26,842 nucleotides of DNA, from the NCBI GenBank assembly GCA_022796315.1, contig JAAWIL010000007.1, forward strand, positions 1 to 26,842, written 5' to 3'. The notes beneath the pieces are model-generated. The model was not told where the DNA came from and made no database searches. It worked only from the letters and a program-made list of their open reading frames with translations. Shown here piece after piece: positions 14,638 through 21,532 of this stretch (within the stretch, counting starts at the first letter, position 1; each line of letters begins with the position of its first letter). This DNA is from Oscillibacter sp. Its GTDB lineage: Bacteria; Bacillota; Clostridia; Oscillospirales; Oscillospiraceae. Position numbers and translations under genes: made by a program.

Positions 14638-15216
14638 CCGTCCGGCATTTTGCCGGACGGCAGAGTGTCGAAAAACAGGAAAGCTACTTCGACGGGAAGG
14701 AAGGGTGTGTGCGGGAAACCCAGGAGGGGTTTCCCGCGCCGATTAAATCAGGGATGTTCAGAACTTTTTGAAGTTCTGAACATCCCGCTCAGCTTGTCGA
14801 AAATACGTTTTCGACAAGCTGAACCGTCCGACATTTTGCCGGACGGCAGAGTGTCGAAAAACAGGAAAGCTACTTCGACGGGAAGAAAGGGTGTGTGCGG
14901 GAAACCCAGGAAGAGTTTCCCGCGCCATTTCAATCATAAGTTTTCAGAACTTTTTTAAAGTTCTGAAAACTTGCTCAGGCTGGCGAAAATACGTTTTCGA
15001 CAGCCTGCCGTCCGGCATTTTGCCGGACGGTTCAGCCTGTAAAGACAGGAAAGCTACTTCGACGGGAAGGAAGAGTGTGTGCGGGAAACCCAGGAGGGGT
15101 TTCCTGCGCCAATTAAATCAGGGATGTTCAGAACTTTTTGAAGTTCTGAACATCCCGCTCAGCTTGTCGAAAATACGTTTTCGACAAGCTGAACCGTCCG
15201 GCATTTTGCCGGACGG
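14638..15216. repeat. three tandem 184-186-bp units of a four-hairpin modular repeat
   Basis: Units start at 14638, 14824 and 15008 (lengths 186, 184, 186) and a closing hairpin 1 lies at 15194-15216. Each unit has hairpin 1 (arms CCGTCCGGC/GCCGGACGG), a linker with CTACTTCGACGGGAAGGAAG, hairpin 2 (arms GCGGGAAACC/GGTTTCCCGC around CAGGAGG), hairpin 3 (14751-14786, 14938-14972, 15121-15156) and hairpin 4 (14789-14822, 14976-15007, 15159-15192; in units 1 and 3 a perfect 15-pair stem around TACG). Unit 2 has different hairpin 3 and 4 arms from units 1 and 3 (AAGTTTTCAGAAC versus GGGATGTTCAGAAC; CAGGCTG versus TCAGCTTG), largely with compensating changes. Continuous reading frames across it simply reflect unit lengths divisible by three. 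The array lies between the AAA+ gene and the end of the flagellar operon. Confidence 0.92.
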
Positions 15217-15223
15217 TTCTTCC

Positions 15224-15400
15224 TCATGCGTAGGTGTCAATGTACTGCCCCATTCCCTCAGCAGAGGGGAGCATCCGCAGCAGCTCTTGAGCCGCCAGCT
15301 CCTGGGTGTCCATGACCTTCTTGGTAACGGCCATAGAGTAGTTCACAGAGAACTGTGCCGCGCTCATATCCATAGCGGCGGAGGCAATTGCGTCTAACAT
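15224..15400 (-). CDS. YjfB-type putative motility protein, 58 residues
   Basis: ATG at 15400 and TGA at 15226-15224 give 58 residues beginning MLDAIASAAMDMSAAQFSVN and ending MGQYIDTYA. The pattern of a short Ala-rich helix, then SMAVTKKVMDTQELAAQELL and a Pro-containing C-terminus, matches the YjfB motility family, small proteins of the sigma-D regulon in Bacillus whose biochemical role is not established. It starts four bases after csrA; the csrA end supplies an AGAAGG ribosome site eight bases before the ATG. It is the last gene of the flgM operon, and the repeat array begins eight bases beyond its stop codon, where the closing hairpin 1 could act as a 3' stem. Confidence 0.85.
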   Translation of the reverse strand: MLDAIASAAMDMSAAQFSVNYSMAVTKKVMDTQELAAQELLRMLPSAEGMGQYIDTYA

Positions 15401-15404
15401 CGTA

Positions 15405-15671
15405 CTAACCTTCTTTCATGGGTTTTTGAGAAGAGGGGCGCTGTTCCAAAACTTCGTCCAACAACCCCAACAGCTCCATAGGAGCCGCTTCTTCCTGCGC
15501 GGAATCCTGGTTGGCAGCGGTGGCGGTGACCAGCTCGCTGCGCAGAATGGAGACATCCGACGGCGCGGAAATCGCCAGACGAACCCGCCCGCCCTCAATG
15601 GAGACGACGGAGATGGAGATATTCTCCCCAATCAACAGGGATTCGCCGGCCTTACGCTGTAAAATCAGCAT
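15405..15671 (-). CDS. csrA: translational regulator CsrA, with C-terminal extension
   Basis: 88 residues. Residues 1-47 are canonical CsrA: MLILQRKAGESLLIGENISI, VVSIEGGRVRLAISAPSDVSILRSEL, including the Arg-rich VRLAI...P..V.I.R.E RNA-binding strand and edge. CsrA dimers bind GGA motifs in mRNA leaders; in Firmicutes the main target is flagellin mRNA and FliW is its antagonist. Family members are usually 60-75 residues; here a ~40-residue tail continues (TAATAANQDSAQEE, then a helix MELLGLLDEVLEQ). In Bacillus FliW contacts the C-terminal extension of CsrA, so the longer tail may matter for that. The ATG lies inside the last codons of fliW (7-bp overlap), so the two are translationally coupled. 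Confidence 0.96.
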   Translation of the reverse strand: MLILQRKAGESLLIGENISISVVSIEGGRVRLAISAPSDVSILRSELVTATAANQDSAQEEAAPMELLGLLDEVLEQRPSSQKPMKEG

Positions 15672-16120
15672 GATACGGCCTCCTCATTGTGGCCGAATTC
15701 AGACAAAAAGTGACGCATCTCATAGCCGCCGGACTCCAGAATCACCTGGCAGGCCTGCCGGGTGTCCGGATGGATCACAATGGGACAGCGTAAATTGACG
15801 GTACTGTTGGAAACCGGATTCTTCACCGCGCAGAGTACATAGTAGCACAGTGCCTCACTGGTTTCCACACCAAACTTTTTCAGCTCGCCGCGCTGCAGCT
15901 CCGGCGCGTAGCCGGGGTCCAGCGTAAAGGGGTCCAGAGCCACAAAAGCCAGCATCGGCGTCGTAATGCTCTGCATACAGAGCATACTGCCGTGTCCCCC
16001 CTCAAAGGGCAGCAGCAAAAACTCATGCTCGCCGTCAAAGCCGAAGAGCCCATCCGGGAAGTGGATCAGCTCTGCCGCTTCGTAGTCGATCTCTCCAAAG
16101 TACTTTGTCTGGAGTTTCAC
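15665..16120 (-). CDS. fliW: flagellar assembly factor FliW
   Basis: 151 residues, the normal length. MKLQTKYFGEIDYEAAELIHFPDGLFGF is the FliW signature opening, followed by FLLLPFE, LAFVALDPF and the C-terminal LRCPIVIHPDTRQACQVILE. FliW binds free flagellin; when flagellin is exported FliW is released, binds CsrA allosterically and relieves repression of flagellin translation. The start is GTG (16120-16118) with AGGAGG six bases upstream; an ATG two bases earlier reads straight into TGA. The gene overlaps csrA by seven bases and follows the DUF6470 gene by 13. Flagellin itself is not in the window. Confidence 0.96.
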   Translation of the reverse strand: MKLQTKYFGEIDYEAAELIHFPDGLFGFDGEHEFLLLPFEGGHGSMLCMQSITTPMLAFVALDPFTLDPGYAPELQRGELKKFGVETSEALCYYVLCAVKNPVSNSTVNLRCPIVIHPDTRQACQVILESGGYEMRHFLSEFGHNEEAVSC

Positions 16121-16133
16121 ATTGCTCCTCCTG

Positions 16134-16742
16134 TCAAGCCTTCACATCCACAGGCTCATAGTTGGGGTCTGCGGAGGGGGGAACGTACAGCGGACCGCCG
16201 ATATACTTGATGATGACCGCCGGCTGCTGGGTGACGGAGATCTCAATGTCGCCCGGTGTAAACTTAAACTCGTTGCCGCTGATGCGCCAGTCGAAATTCA
16301 GCTTATCCATCTCAAATTTGATGTTCAGCTCGGCGGCGTCCCAACTGATCTCCGGCCCCGTGGTGGGAATGAAGGTCAGGCCGGGCTGGGAATTCATGTC
16401 CGGACTCAGAGCGGTTTTGGAGTACTGTGACATGACATCCTCCCCAATCTTCGCTTTTAATAACAGCTCTCCCTGCTGCGCATAGGTGGCCGTGGCCTCA
16501 TAGGCGGCCTGCCGGCCCTTCTGGGGGAGCTGTTCAATGCTGGTGGCGGGAGAGGGGAGAATGGAGTTGCGCATCTCAAAGGTATCCACATTCAGCCGAA
16601 TGGGACGGCTCTTGATATTCAAGCCGCCGCGGTCCCGGGAGATTTCCAGATCCGCCGAAGCGTGGGTGTACTCCAGCCTGGCGGGAGACACTTTCATCTC
16701 AATTTCAATCGGGACACTTTTAATTTCAATCAGTTGAGACAT
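16134..16742 (-). CDS. DUF6470 (YviE-like) flagellar operon protein
   Basis: 202 residues. The N-terminal repeated pattern of alternating hydrophobics (LIEIKSVPIEIEMKVSPARLEY, LEISRDRGGLNIKSRPIRLNVD) and C-terminal VIIKYIGGPLYVPPSADP are typical of the YviE/DUF6470 family, found between flgL and fliW in Bacillus and Clostridia. There is no signal peptide or membrane helix. The function is unknown; its constant position suggests an accessory role in late flagellar assembly. GGAAGGAG lies 14 bases before the ATG, a longer spacing than for neighbours, so translation may be lower. It follows flgL by 39 bases. Confidence 0.9.
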   Translation of the reverse strand: MSQLIEIKSVPIEIEMKVSPARLEYTHASADLEISRDRGGLNIKSRPIRLNVDTFEMRNSILPSPATSIEQLPQKGRQAAYEATATYAQQGELLLKAKIGEDVMSQYSKTALSPDMNSQPGLTFIPTTGPEISWDAAELNIKFEMDKLNFDWRISGNEFKFTPGDIEISVTQQPAVIIKYIGGPLYVPPSADPNYEPVDVKA

Positions 16743-16781
16743 AAATCAGATTCACGCTCCTTCCTAAACTCGCACGACTTT

Positions 16782-17960
16782 TTAGAGGTTCATATAATCC
16801 ATTAAGCTCTGGGAGAGAACGCTGTTGCCCACCTTCAAAGCCGTGTCATAGGTGTATTTCGCGAAGATGAAGTCGGAGATGGCCAGGGCCTCGTCCGCGT
16901 CCTCCAGGCCGGAGATCTGCTCCGTCAGGTTGTACTTGGTGCTCTCCAGAATGGAGGCGTTGGCCGTGAGGAAGCTGCTGCGGGTATCCAGTTCCACGTA
17001 TTGGTCCTTCACCGTCGCGGAGGCACCTTCAAACTTCTTGGCCAGGCGGTAGTACTCATCCTTCTCCGCGTCGGAGGCGAACTCGCCGTCCTCCGCGTTG
17101 CAGTTCTTCAAAATCGTGCCCATCCGGTCAATGATGGAGATGATGTTCTTGGGATCGCCGTCCTGGTCCACCCCATAGCCGCCCAGGAAATCCACGCCCT
17201 GGAGAGCCTGATTGAAGACGCTGGTGGTCTCCACCCGGCCGCTGTTGATGTCAAAGCCCAGGCCGATGTCCGCGTTCTTCACCTCGTCCTCGGAGAAGTA
17301 GCGGAGCTTCTCCAGCTCGGCGGCGTCGGTGGTGTCCACCGGAACGCCCCGGTAGGAGAGCACGCGGCTGGCTTCCTTTTCGCTGTTGGTGCCGGTGCCG
17401 TCGTCCTTGAGGAACTGAAACTGATTGATATCCTCAGGAACGGGGTTATCCGGGTCGGGCACATAGGCCGGATCATAATCCGGGTTGGCCTTGGGGCCCC
17501 AGGAGAAGGGGACATTCAGTCCGTCGGCGCCGGAGAAGATGAAGTTCTCGCCGTACCGGCCGTTCATGGCCTGGACCAGGTTCTCCGCCACGGCCTTCAT
17601 GGACTGGCCCAGGGCGTTGCGGGCGGAGGCGTCGGCGTCGTTGGCGCCCCCCAGCATCAGGGCCTTGAAGGTGGAGTTCTCAGAGATGGTGTCGATCTGG
17701 CCCTCCACCTGATCCAGGGCCTTCCAGGCCTGTTGAAACTTGTACTGGATGGAGGTGTTCAGGTCAATATGGCCGCTGTTCCGCAGCAGGGCGGTCCGCT
17801 TCTGGAAGCTGAGGGCCGCCGCCGTGGGATCGTCGGCGAAGGAGTTGAAGAGCCGTCCCGTCTGTACGGTGTTCATGGCTTTATTCATATAATAACCGGA
17901 CCGCTGTAAGTTATAGCGATAGGTTTTCATGGTGCCGGTGGTAGTTGTGCGGGCGATCAT
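16782..17960 (-). CDS. flgL: flagellar hook-associated protein 3 FlgL
   Basis: 392 residues. The N-terminal flagellin-like helix MKTYRYNLQRSGYYMNKAMNTVQTGRLFNSFADDPTAAA and the C-terminal SDFIFAKYTYDTALKVGNSVLSQSLMDYMNL form the D0/D1 core. FlgL makes the second ring of the hook-filament junction after secretion, on top of FlgK. It is about 90 residues longer than B. subtilis FlgL; the extra part at about 155-215 contains a Pro/Asp-rich segment (NPDYDPAYVPDPDNP, then FLKDDGTGTNSEKEASR) that resembles segments in FlgK. AAAGGAGGGAG precedes the ATG. It starts 20 bases after flgK ends. Confidence 0.95.
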   Translation of the reverse strand: MIARTTTTGTMKTYRYNLQRSGYYMNKAMNTVQTGRLFNSFADDPTAAALSFQKRTALLRNSGHIDLNTSIQYKFQQAWKALDQVEGQIDTISENSTFKALMLGGANDADASARNALGQSMKAVAENLVQAMNGRYGENFIFSGADGLNVPFSWGPKANPDYDPAYVPDPDNPVPEDINQFQFLKDDGTGTNSEKEASRVLSYRGVPVDTTDAAELEKLRYFSEDEVKNADIGLGFDINSGRVETTSVFNQALQGVDFLGGYGVDQDGDPKNIISIIDRMGTILKNCNAEDGEFASDAEKDEYYRLAKKFEGASATVKDQYVELDTRSSFLTANASILESTKYNLTEQISGLEDADEALAISDFIFAKYTYDTALKVGNSVLSQSLMDYMNL

Positions 17961-17980
17961 AGAAAGCTCCCTCCTTTAGA

Positions 17981-20464
17981 TCAGGTTGTCATACCGGTGT
18001 TGTTGATCAGTTTATCCAATACCGAGTCCAGCGTCGTCATCAGACGGCAGGCGGCATTGTAGGACTTCGAGTACTGCATCAGGTTCATGGCCTCGTCGTT
18101 GAAGTCCACGCTGGAGACGTTGGAACGGCTGGTGTCCAGCTCCACCGTCTTCTCATAGTAGTTATCCAGCAGGGTGCTGGTCTCCTTCTGGTCATGACCC
18201 AGGGTGGTTCCGATGCTGCGCCACATCTCCGAGAAGCTGCCGGTGAACATGGGCTTATCCTGGGCGTTGGGCGAGATATCGGTGGGCATATAGTCCAGCC
18301 GCATGTTCTCCAGACCCTGGAGGAGCAGGACGTTGCTGCTGTCAGTGGAGGCGGGCTCCAGGCTGCCCGGCGGGCAGATGAAGGAGTTGACCACCATGGG
18401 CCCTCTGGACCAGCTGGCGGAGACGGAGATGTTGGCGGCGGTGATGCCCTCGGCGCTGTCGGTATCGCCGTTGCAGCTGAAGAGATTTCCGCCCCGGAAG
18501 ATGCCGTTGGGCACCGGATTGCCGTCCTTGTCCACCACGGGATTTCCCTGATCGTCCAATTTCCCGGCCTTCAAATAGTCCTCAACGGAGCTACAGTTTT
18601 GGGCGGTCAGAATGTCCTTCACTTCTGTGGGAATGTCATCCCAGGTATCGTTCTTGTTCAGGGTGTAGGTTTTCTGGTCGCCGTTGGCGTCCGTATAGTC
18701 AATGGTAATGGGTTCACCGATCGGCTCGCCCTTGTCGTTGACGCCCTCGGTAATGTAATTGCCGCTGGGGTCCACCAGATAGCCCTGGTTCTGGGCGTTG
18801 AAGGAGGTGGCAATCTGCTTGGCCAGCAGGTCCAGGACGTTCTGGTAGTAGGGGATGCCCCGCTTGGTGGCGGCGTTCTCGTCCACACCGGCCACCACGT
18901 CGAGATCGGAAAACTCGCCGCTCTCCGTCAGCAGCTCCCGCTGGGACTGGAGGTAGCCGTAGAGGTCGTTGTCGTCCAGATCCACAGGCTGAGAGGGGGT
19001 TTTGATATAGTCCTGCGCGTAGTAGACGGCCTTGGTTTCCCGGTCGGCCTCGGCGGCGGAGTTGGTTCCCACCTGTGTATTTTGACCATTGGCGTCTTTG
19101 ACGGTTTTGAGATATTTGAAGCTCCTGGGATCAGTGGGATCGGTAATGGCCGGATCATACTGCGGATTGGTCACCAGGCTCTTCTGCCAGGTCCGCCGGA
19201 CGGTGGTGATTTTGATGGAGCCGTCAGCGAGCTGCTCAGAGATGGTCTCGCCCTTCAGGAACTTGTCAATGATGTCTTTGTCGGCCTGAACACCGTCATC
19301 CAGAACCCGCTCCTGCAGGACCCGGACGCTCTCGTGGAGCTTGCCGTAGACGTCCCGCATCTCGGAGAGGGTCAGGTTGTAGTTGGGGTTATCCACCAGC
19401 ACCGCCTGATCAGGGTCCGCAGTGGGGTTGCCGTCGGCGTCTTCGTAGGGCAGGTAGCCGGGGTTTGCCTCAGGAATCATTACTGTGGGGTCTTGGGGAT
19501 CGGGGACCTGGTTGGCCTCTTTGGGATCGTTGGTAAACGTGCCGTCCGGTTTGACATAGGCAAAGGTAGAGTTGTCGTTGGGGTCCTCCTCCCGCACCTT
19601 CGGCACCTGGGTGTAGCCCAGCTGCGCGCAGTACCGGCCGTCAATCAGCACGGATTCGTCGGTGTTGACCTTCGGGTCGGGGTTGGCGTCGCCCAGCTTG
19701 ATGATGAGCTTCTCCACCGTCTGGCCGGCGCCGATGTCCTCCGTGGTATAGGTCACGTCAATCTTGATATACGTGGACAGCTCGTCAATCAGGTTGTTCC
19801 GCTGGTCCCGCAGCTCCAGGGCGTTGTCGCCGTGGATTTCGCTCTTGCGGATGGAGGCGTTCAGGTCCCGGATGTTGGTCAGGAGCTTGTTGACCGTGTC
19901 AATGTTGGTGTTGAAGTGATCCTTCGTGTCGCTGTACAGCTCCTTCAGCTGGGATGCGTAGGACCGCAGCTCCTGGCACAGAGAGTCCACAGCGGTACGC
20001 ACCTGCACGTCGTACTCCTTCTGGCCGGTGTAGTCCGTCAGGCTGGAGAGGGCCTTGAAGATGTTCTCAATCTGATAGGCGATGATGCCGAACTCCTCGC
20101 CCTCCTTGACCTCGCCGCCCTTGCCGACCTCGTCCAGGATGGCCTTGATCTTCTCCAGGCCGCTGAGCTTGCCGTCCATGGCGCCCACGTTGGAGTTGTC
20201 GTTGCGGAACCGGATGTCCAGATAGGGGTCCCGCAGCTGGGAGACGCTGGTGGGCAGCACGCCGTTGCCGATGCGCAGCTCAAACTGAGAGTGATAGCGG
20301 TCCGCGCCGCCGGTCTTGAAGCTGACCTGCTCCAGCCGCTGGCGGGTGTAGCCCACGGTGTTGACGTTGGAAATGTTATTGCCGGTTACGCTGATGCCCA
20401 GCTGGGAGGCGTAAATCGCCAGCCGCGCCTGGGTAAAAGAACCAAAAGTACCAATCGAGCCCAT
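17981..20464 (-). CDS. flgK: flagellar hook-associated protein 1 FlgK, enlarged
   Basis: 827 residues against about 500-550 usual. The start GSFTQARLAIYASQLGISVTGNNISNVNTVGYTRQ is diagnostic, and the C-terminus VDFNDEAMNLMQYSKSYNAACRLMTTLDSVLDKLINN is the axial-protein partner helix. FlgK is secreted and forms the first junction ring between hook and filament; FlgN escorts it. The central variable part (about 260-620) has the extra residues and includes several Pro/Asp/Asn-rich segments of similar build (FAYVKPDGTFTNDPKEANQV, YLPYEDADGNPTADPDQA, FKYLKTVKDANG). These would be surface-exposed D2/D3 insertions. AGGAGTTTTTTT precedes the ATG. It follows flgN by 38 bases. Confidence 0.97.
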   Translation of the reverse strand: MGSIGTFGSFTQARLAIYASQLGISVTGNNISNVNTVGYTRQRLEQVSFKTGGADRYHSQFELRIGNGVLPTSVSQLRDPYLDIRFRNDNSNVGAMDGKLSGLEKIKAILDEVGKGGEVKEGEEFGIIAYQIENIFKALSSLTDYTGQKEYDVQVRTAVDSLCQELRSYASQLKELYSDTKDHFNTNIDTVNKLLTNIRDLNASIRKSEIHGDNALELRDQRNNLIDELSTYIKIDVTYTTEDIGAGQTVEKLIIKLGDANPDPKVNTDESVLIDGRYCAQLGYTQVPKVREEDPNDNSTFAYVKPDGTFTNDPKEANQVPDPQDPTVMIPEANPGYLPYEDADGNPTADPDQAVLVDNPNYNLTLSEMRDVYGKLHESVRVLQERVLDDGVQADKDIIDKFLKGETISEQLADGSIKITTVRRTWQKSLVTNPQYDPAITDPTDPRSFKYLKTVKDANGQNTQVGTNSAAEADRETKAVYYAQDYIKTPSQPVDLDDNDLYGYLQSQRELLTESGEFSDLDVVAGVDENAATKRGIPYYQNVLDLLAKQIATSFNAQNQGYLVDPSGNYITEGVNDKGEPIGEPITIDYTDANGDQKTYTLNKNDTWDDIPTEVKDILTAQNCSSVEDYLKAGKLDDQGNPVVDKDGNPVPNGIFRGGNLFSCNGDTDSAEGITAANISVSASWSRGPMVVNSFICPPGSLEPASTDSSNVLLLQGLENMRLDYMPTDISPNAQDKPMFTGSFSEMWRSIGTTLGHDQKETSTLLDNYYEKTVELDTSRSNVSSVDFNDEAMNLMQYSKSYNAACRLMTTLDSVLDKLINNTGMTT

Positions 20465-20502
20465 AAAAAAACTCCTTTATCTCTTCGCCTTTCCGCGCCC
20501 GC

Positions 20503-20976
20503 TCAGGCCCGGAAGTCCGTCTTCATGTTGGGGGGCGGCTCCGTCTCCGGCGGCGTGTAGCCGGGGCCGGAAGGGGGCGTGGCGCCTGCCTCCTCCAAAA
20601 TCTTCTCCACCTCGTGGAGGTGGCCCTCCAGAGTGCTGCGGGCCGCATCGGCCTCCGTGCGGTAGGCGCGGAACTGCTCCTGCAGGGCCGCCACCACCTG
20701 CCGGGCCTCCGCCTGCATGGCGGCGGGGTAACAGTCCGGCAGAGAGGCCAGGGGCAGATCACTGGCCCCCAGCTCGCCCAGCAGCTTTTCCCGCTTCTGA
20801 TCCAGTCCCCGGAAGGACAGCGTAATGGCCTGCTCCTGTCTCAGCACCTCATCCAGAGCCAGCAGATCGTCGTTTCTGACCACGGCGGTTTTCAGCCGGG
20901 CCAGGTCCGAGAGCTCCGCCAGCTTTTCCCGCAGGGCCTCCAGCAGATCCAGATAGGAGCGATATTGATCCGCCAT
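20503..20976 (-). CDS. flgN: FlgK/FlgL export chaperone FlgN
   Basis: 157 residues, nearly all helical, with a FlgN-type opening (YLDLLEALREKLAELSDLARLKTAVVRNDDLLALDEVLRQEQAI) in which the segment around ALDEVLRQEQ matches the family. FlgN binds the C-termini of FlgK and FlgL in the cytoplasm. The C-terminal ~25 residues are Pro/Gly-rich (PPSGPGYTPPETEPPPN) and probably disordered. Its ribosome site GGAGG lies within the last codons of flgM and the start is four bases after the flgM stop, so translation is likely coupled. flgK, its client, is immediately downstream. Confidence 0.93.
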   Translation of the reverse strand: MADQYRSYLDLLEALREKLAELSDLARLKTAVVRNDDLLALDEVLRQEQAITLSFRGLDQKREKLLGELGASDLPLASLPDCYPAAMQAEARQVVAALQEQFRAYRTEADAARSTLEGHLHEVEKILEEAGATPPSGPGYTPPETEPPPNMKTDFRA

Positions 20977-20980
20977 ACGC

Positions 20981-21295
20981 TCAGTCCTCCATCATGAACA
21001 GGATGCTCCTGGCGATGGACATGGGGTCCGGATGGTATTCTCCGGCGGCCACGGCCCGGTGGAGCTCCTGAATGTCGCCCGTGGTGGTAGAGGTCCGCAC
21101 CTCCTGAGAGAGCCGGCCCACAACGCTCATCTGGTAGGCGTTCTTGGCGGCCGTGGCGGAGATGACGGCGGAATCGAATTTATTATGTTCCGGAGAGGCC
21201 TTTTGAGCCGTTCCGCGCTTGGAGACGGGGAAATACGTTTTAGGCCGGCCAACAGAGGAAACGCCGCCGGGACCGTATGGAGTCAGCACAATCAT
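20981..21295 (-). CDS. flgM: anti-sigma-28 (sigma-D) factor FlgM
   Basis: 104 residues. The C-terminal half contains the sigma-binding helices: YQMSVVGRLSQEVRT and DIQELHRAVAAGEYHPDPMSIARSIL, the FlgM family pattern (V..I/L...V..G.Y.pd...iA..iL). The N-terminal half is disordered as usual. FlgM keeps sigma-D inactive until the hook is complete and FlgM is exported. It is the first gene of the eight-gene operon and lies behind a sigma-D-like promoter, giving the negative feedback known in Bacillus. AAGGAAG precedes the ATG closely. Confidence 0.95.
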   Translation of the reverse strand: MIVLTPYGPGGVSSVGRPKTYFPVSKRGTAQKASPEHNKFDSAVISATAAKNAYQMSVVGRLSQEVRTSTTTGDIQELHRAVAAGEYHPDPMSIARSILFMMED

Positions 21296-21343
21296 TCACT
21301 TCCTTTTCGAGAATCAAAACCTGCACTTCTTACTTATATATTC

Positions 21344-21370
21344 ATATCGGCAGAATCCCGGGAAAGTTAA
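21344..21370 (-). promoter_or_regulatory. sigma-D promoter of the flgM-flgN-flgK-flgL operon
   Basis: On the minus strand TTAA (21370-21367) is followed after 15 bases by GCCGATAT (21351-21344), an exact match to the Bacillus sigma-D -10 element at normal spacing. It lies 49 bases before the flgM ATG with an A/T-rich start region between. This is strong support that the operon is a late flagellar (class III) unit. Confidence 0.85.
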
Positions 21371-21483
21371 GGAGAGAAACAAAAATTCTCAACCGCTTAG
21401 GAAAGACTTTCCAAGCCCTAAGCCGCCGCCGGGGATTTGCGGGGACCAACTCGCGTTTCGGAAGGGCCCGGACGGCCCGTGAA

Positions 21484-21514
21484 CAGGAAACGTCCGCGCC
21501 GGAGGCGCGGACGT
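21484..21514 (-). terminator. intrinsic terminator of the cheA-cheW-cheR-cheB operon
   Basis: ACGTCCGCGCC pairs perfectly with GGCGCGGACGT around a three-base loop (21490-21514), followed on the minus strand by TTTCCTGTTC. It starts 18 bases after the cheB stop codon and isolates the che genes from the flgM promoter region. Confidence 0.75.
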
Positions 21515-21532
21515 CGGAACGCAGGGGAAAAT

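Noticed and set aside
14638..15216. CRISPR array
   Set aside because: Units are 184-186 bp and tandem without unique spacers; repeats contain several hairpins and no cas gene is present.
14650..15397. repetitive + strand open frames (PDGRVSKNRKATSTGRKG repeated)
   Set aside because: They arise because two repeat units are 186 bp (62 codons) and stop-free. The frame shifts at the 184-bp unit, no ribosome sites are present, and the hairpin structure, not codon content, is what is maintained.
18194..20560. 788-codon open frame on the + strand
   Set aside because: Fully antisense to flgK, which has unambiguous FlgK ends. The translation is Val/Gly/His/Leu-rich without motifs.
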